DNA from: Cellvibrio sp. UBA7661
Lineage (GTDB): Bacteria; Pseudomonadota; Gammaproteobacteria; Pseudomonadales; Cellvibrionaceae
Direction: 5' to 3'
DNA: 64,000 nucleotides
Assembly: GCA_002483365.1 (NCBI GenBank)
Contig: DLHT01000008.1
Span: 15,248 to 79,247 of the forward strand
Shown here: one piece after another, positions 63,907 to 64,000 of the stretch
Layout: each line of letters begins with the position of its first letter
How positions within the stretch are numbered: the first letter of the stretch is position 1
Program-made: the position numbers and the translations under genes
Notes under the pieces: generated by a model
Told to the model about the DNA's origin: nothing
Seen by the model: only the letters and a program-made list of their open reading frames with translations
The model's database searches: none

Positions 63907-64000
63907 TAATTATTAACCTTACTCGCCATCTTTATTGTTTCCGTATTTAATTTTCTTCATCATTTAACTTCAGAATTTTGATCCCTACCGCCAACATCGG

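Overview
The window reads as chromosomal DNA of a gammaproteobacterium. The divergent purL/mltF pair, ydiJ, rlmA, dusC, and a LapD/LapG adhesin-control system all fit, and the gene set with moderate GC and very large repeat proteins suggests a Cellvibrio-like member of the Cellvibrionales. That genus assignment is an inference from gene content only.

Region 1 (1-16.9 kb, all minus strand) is one probable operon. In transcription order it encodes a GAF-TM-HlyD adaptor, a PqqD-like/M50 metalloprotease/HlyD fusion, a small periplasmic HlyD-like adaptor, a giant (about 3340 residue) LEPR-XLL protein with a DUF4347 domain and about 18 Ig-like repeats, and a PAS-GGDEF diguanylate cyclase cut by the left edge. 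No ABC or RND transporter or TolC is encoded beside it. This is the best candidate in the window for an undescribed export, anchoring or processing system.

Region 2 (17.2-21.7 kb, plus) is a signalling cassette: a multi-TM histidine kinase, a single-domain receiver, and a REC-GGDEF-EAL protein. Region 3 (21.9-37.7 kb) is mostly housekeeping: trxB, two lipoproteins, purL, a 1.3 kb AT-rich gap, mltF, ydiJ and a DUF349 coiled-coil protein.

Region 4 (38.2-55.1 kb) is a complete Lap-type adhesin locus. It holds a GntR/FCD regulator, lapG and lapD on plus, then on minus a small conserved protein and lapA (retention module, TAAG cleavage site, cadherin-like repeats, RTX and T1SS signal). These are followed by a LuxR-type regulator with an atypical receiver, lapC, lapB, and a TolC-OmpA fusion (lapE-like). 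Expected logic: c-di-GMP bound by the catalytically degenerate LapD sequesters LapG and keeps LapA on the surface; when c-di-GMP falls, LapG cuts LapA at TAAG and releases it. Several c-di-GMP enzymes in the window could feed this.

Region 5 (55.5-61.3 kb) holds rlmA, a PhoH-like ATPase, a DEAD-box helicase, dusC and an HDOD protein. Region 6 (61.3 kb to the right edge) begins with a tRNA 3'-end fragment next to its terminator and continues into AT-rich accessory genes: a small Lys/Ser-rich protein, a SinR/Cas2-like protein, an unknown membrane protein and a DUF2726 protein. It looks like one end of a tRNA-targeted integrated element that continues past the window.
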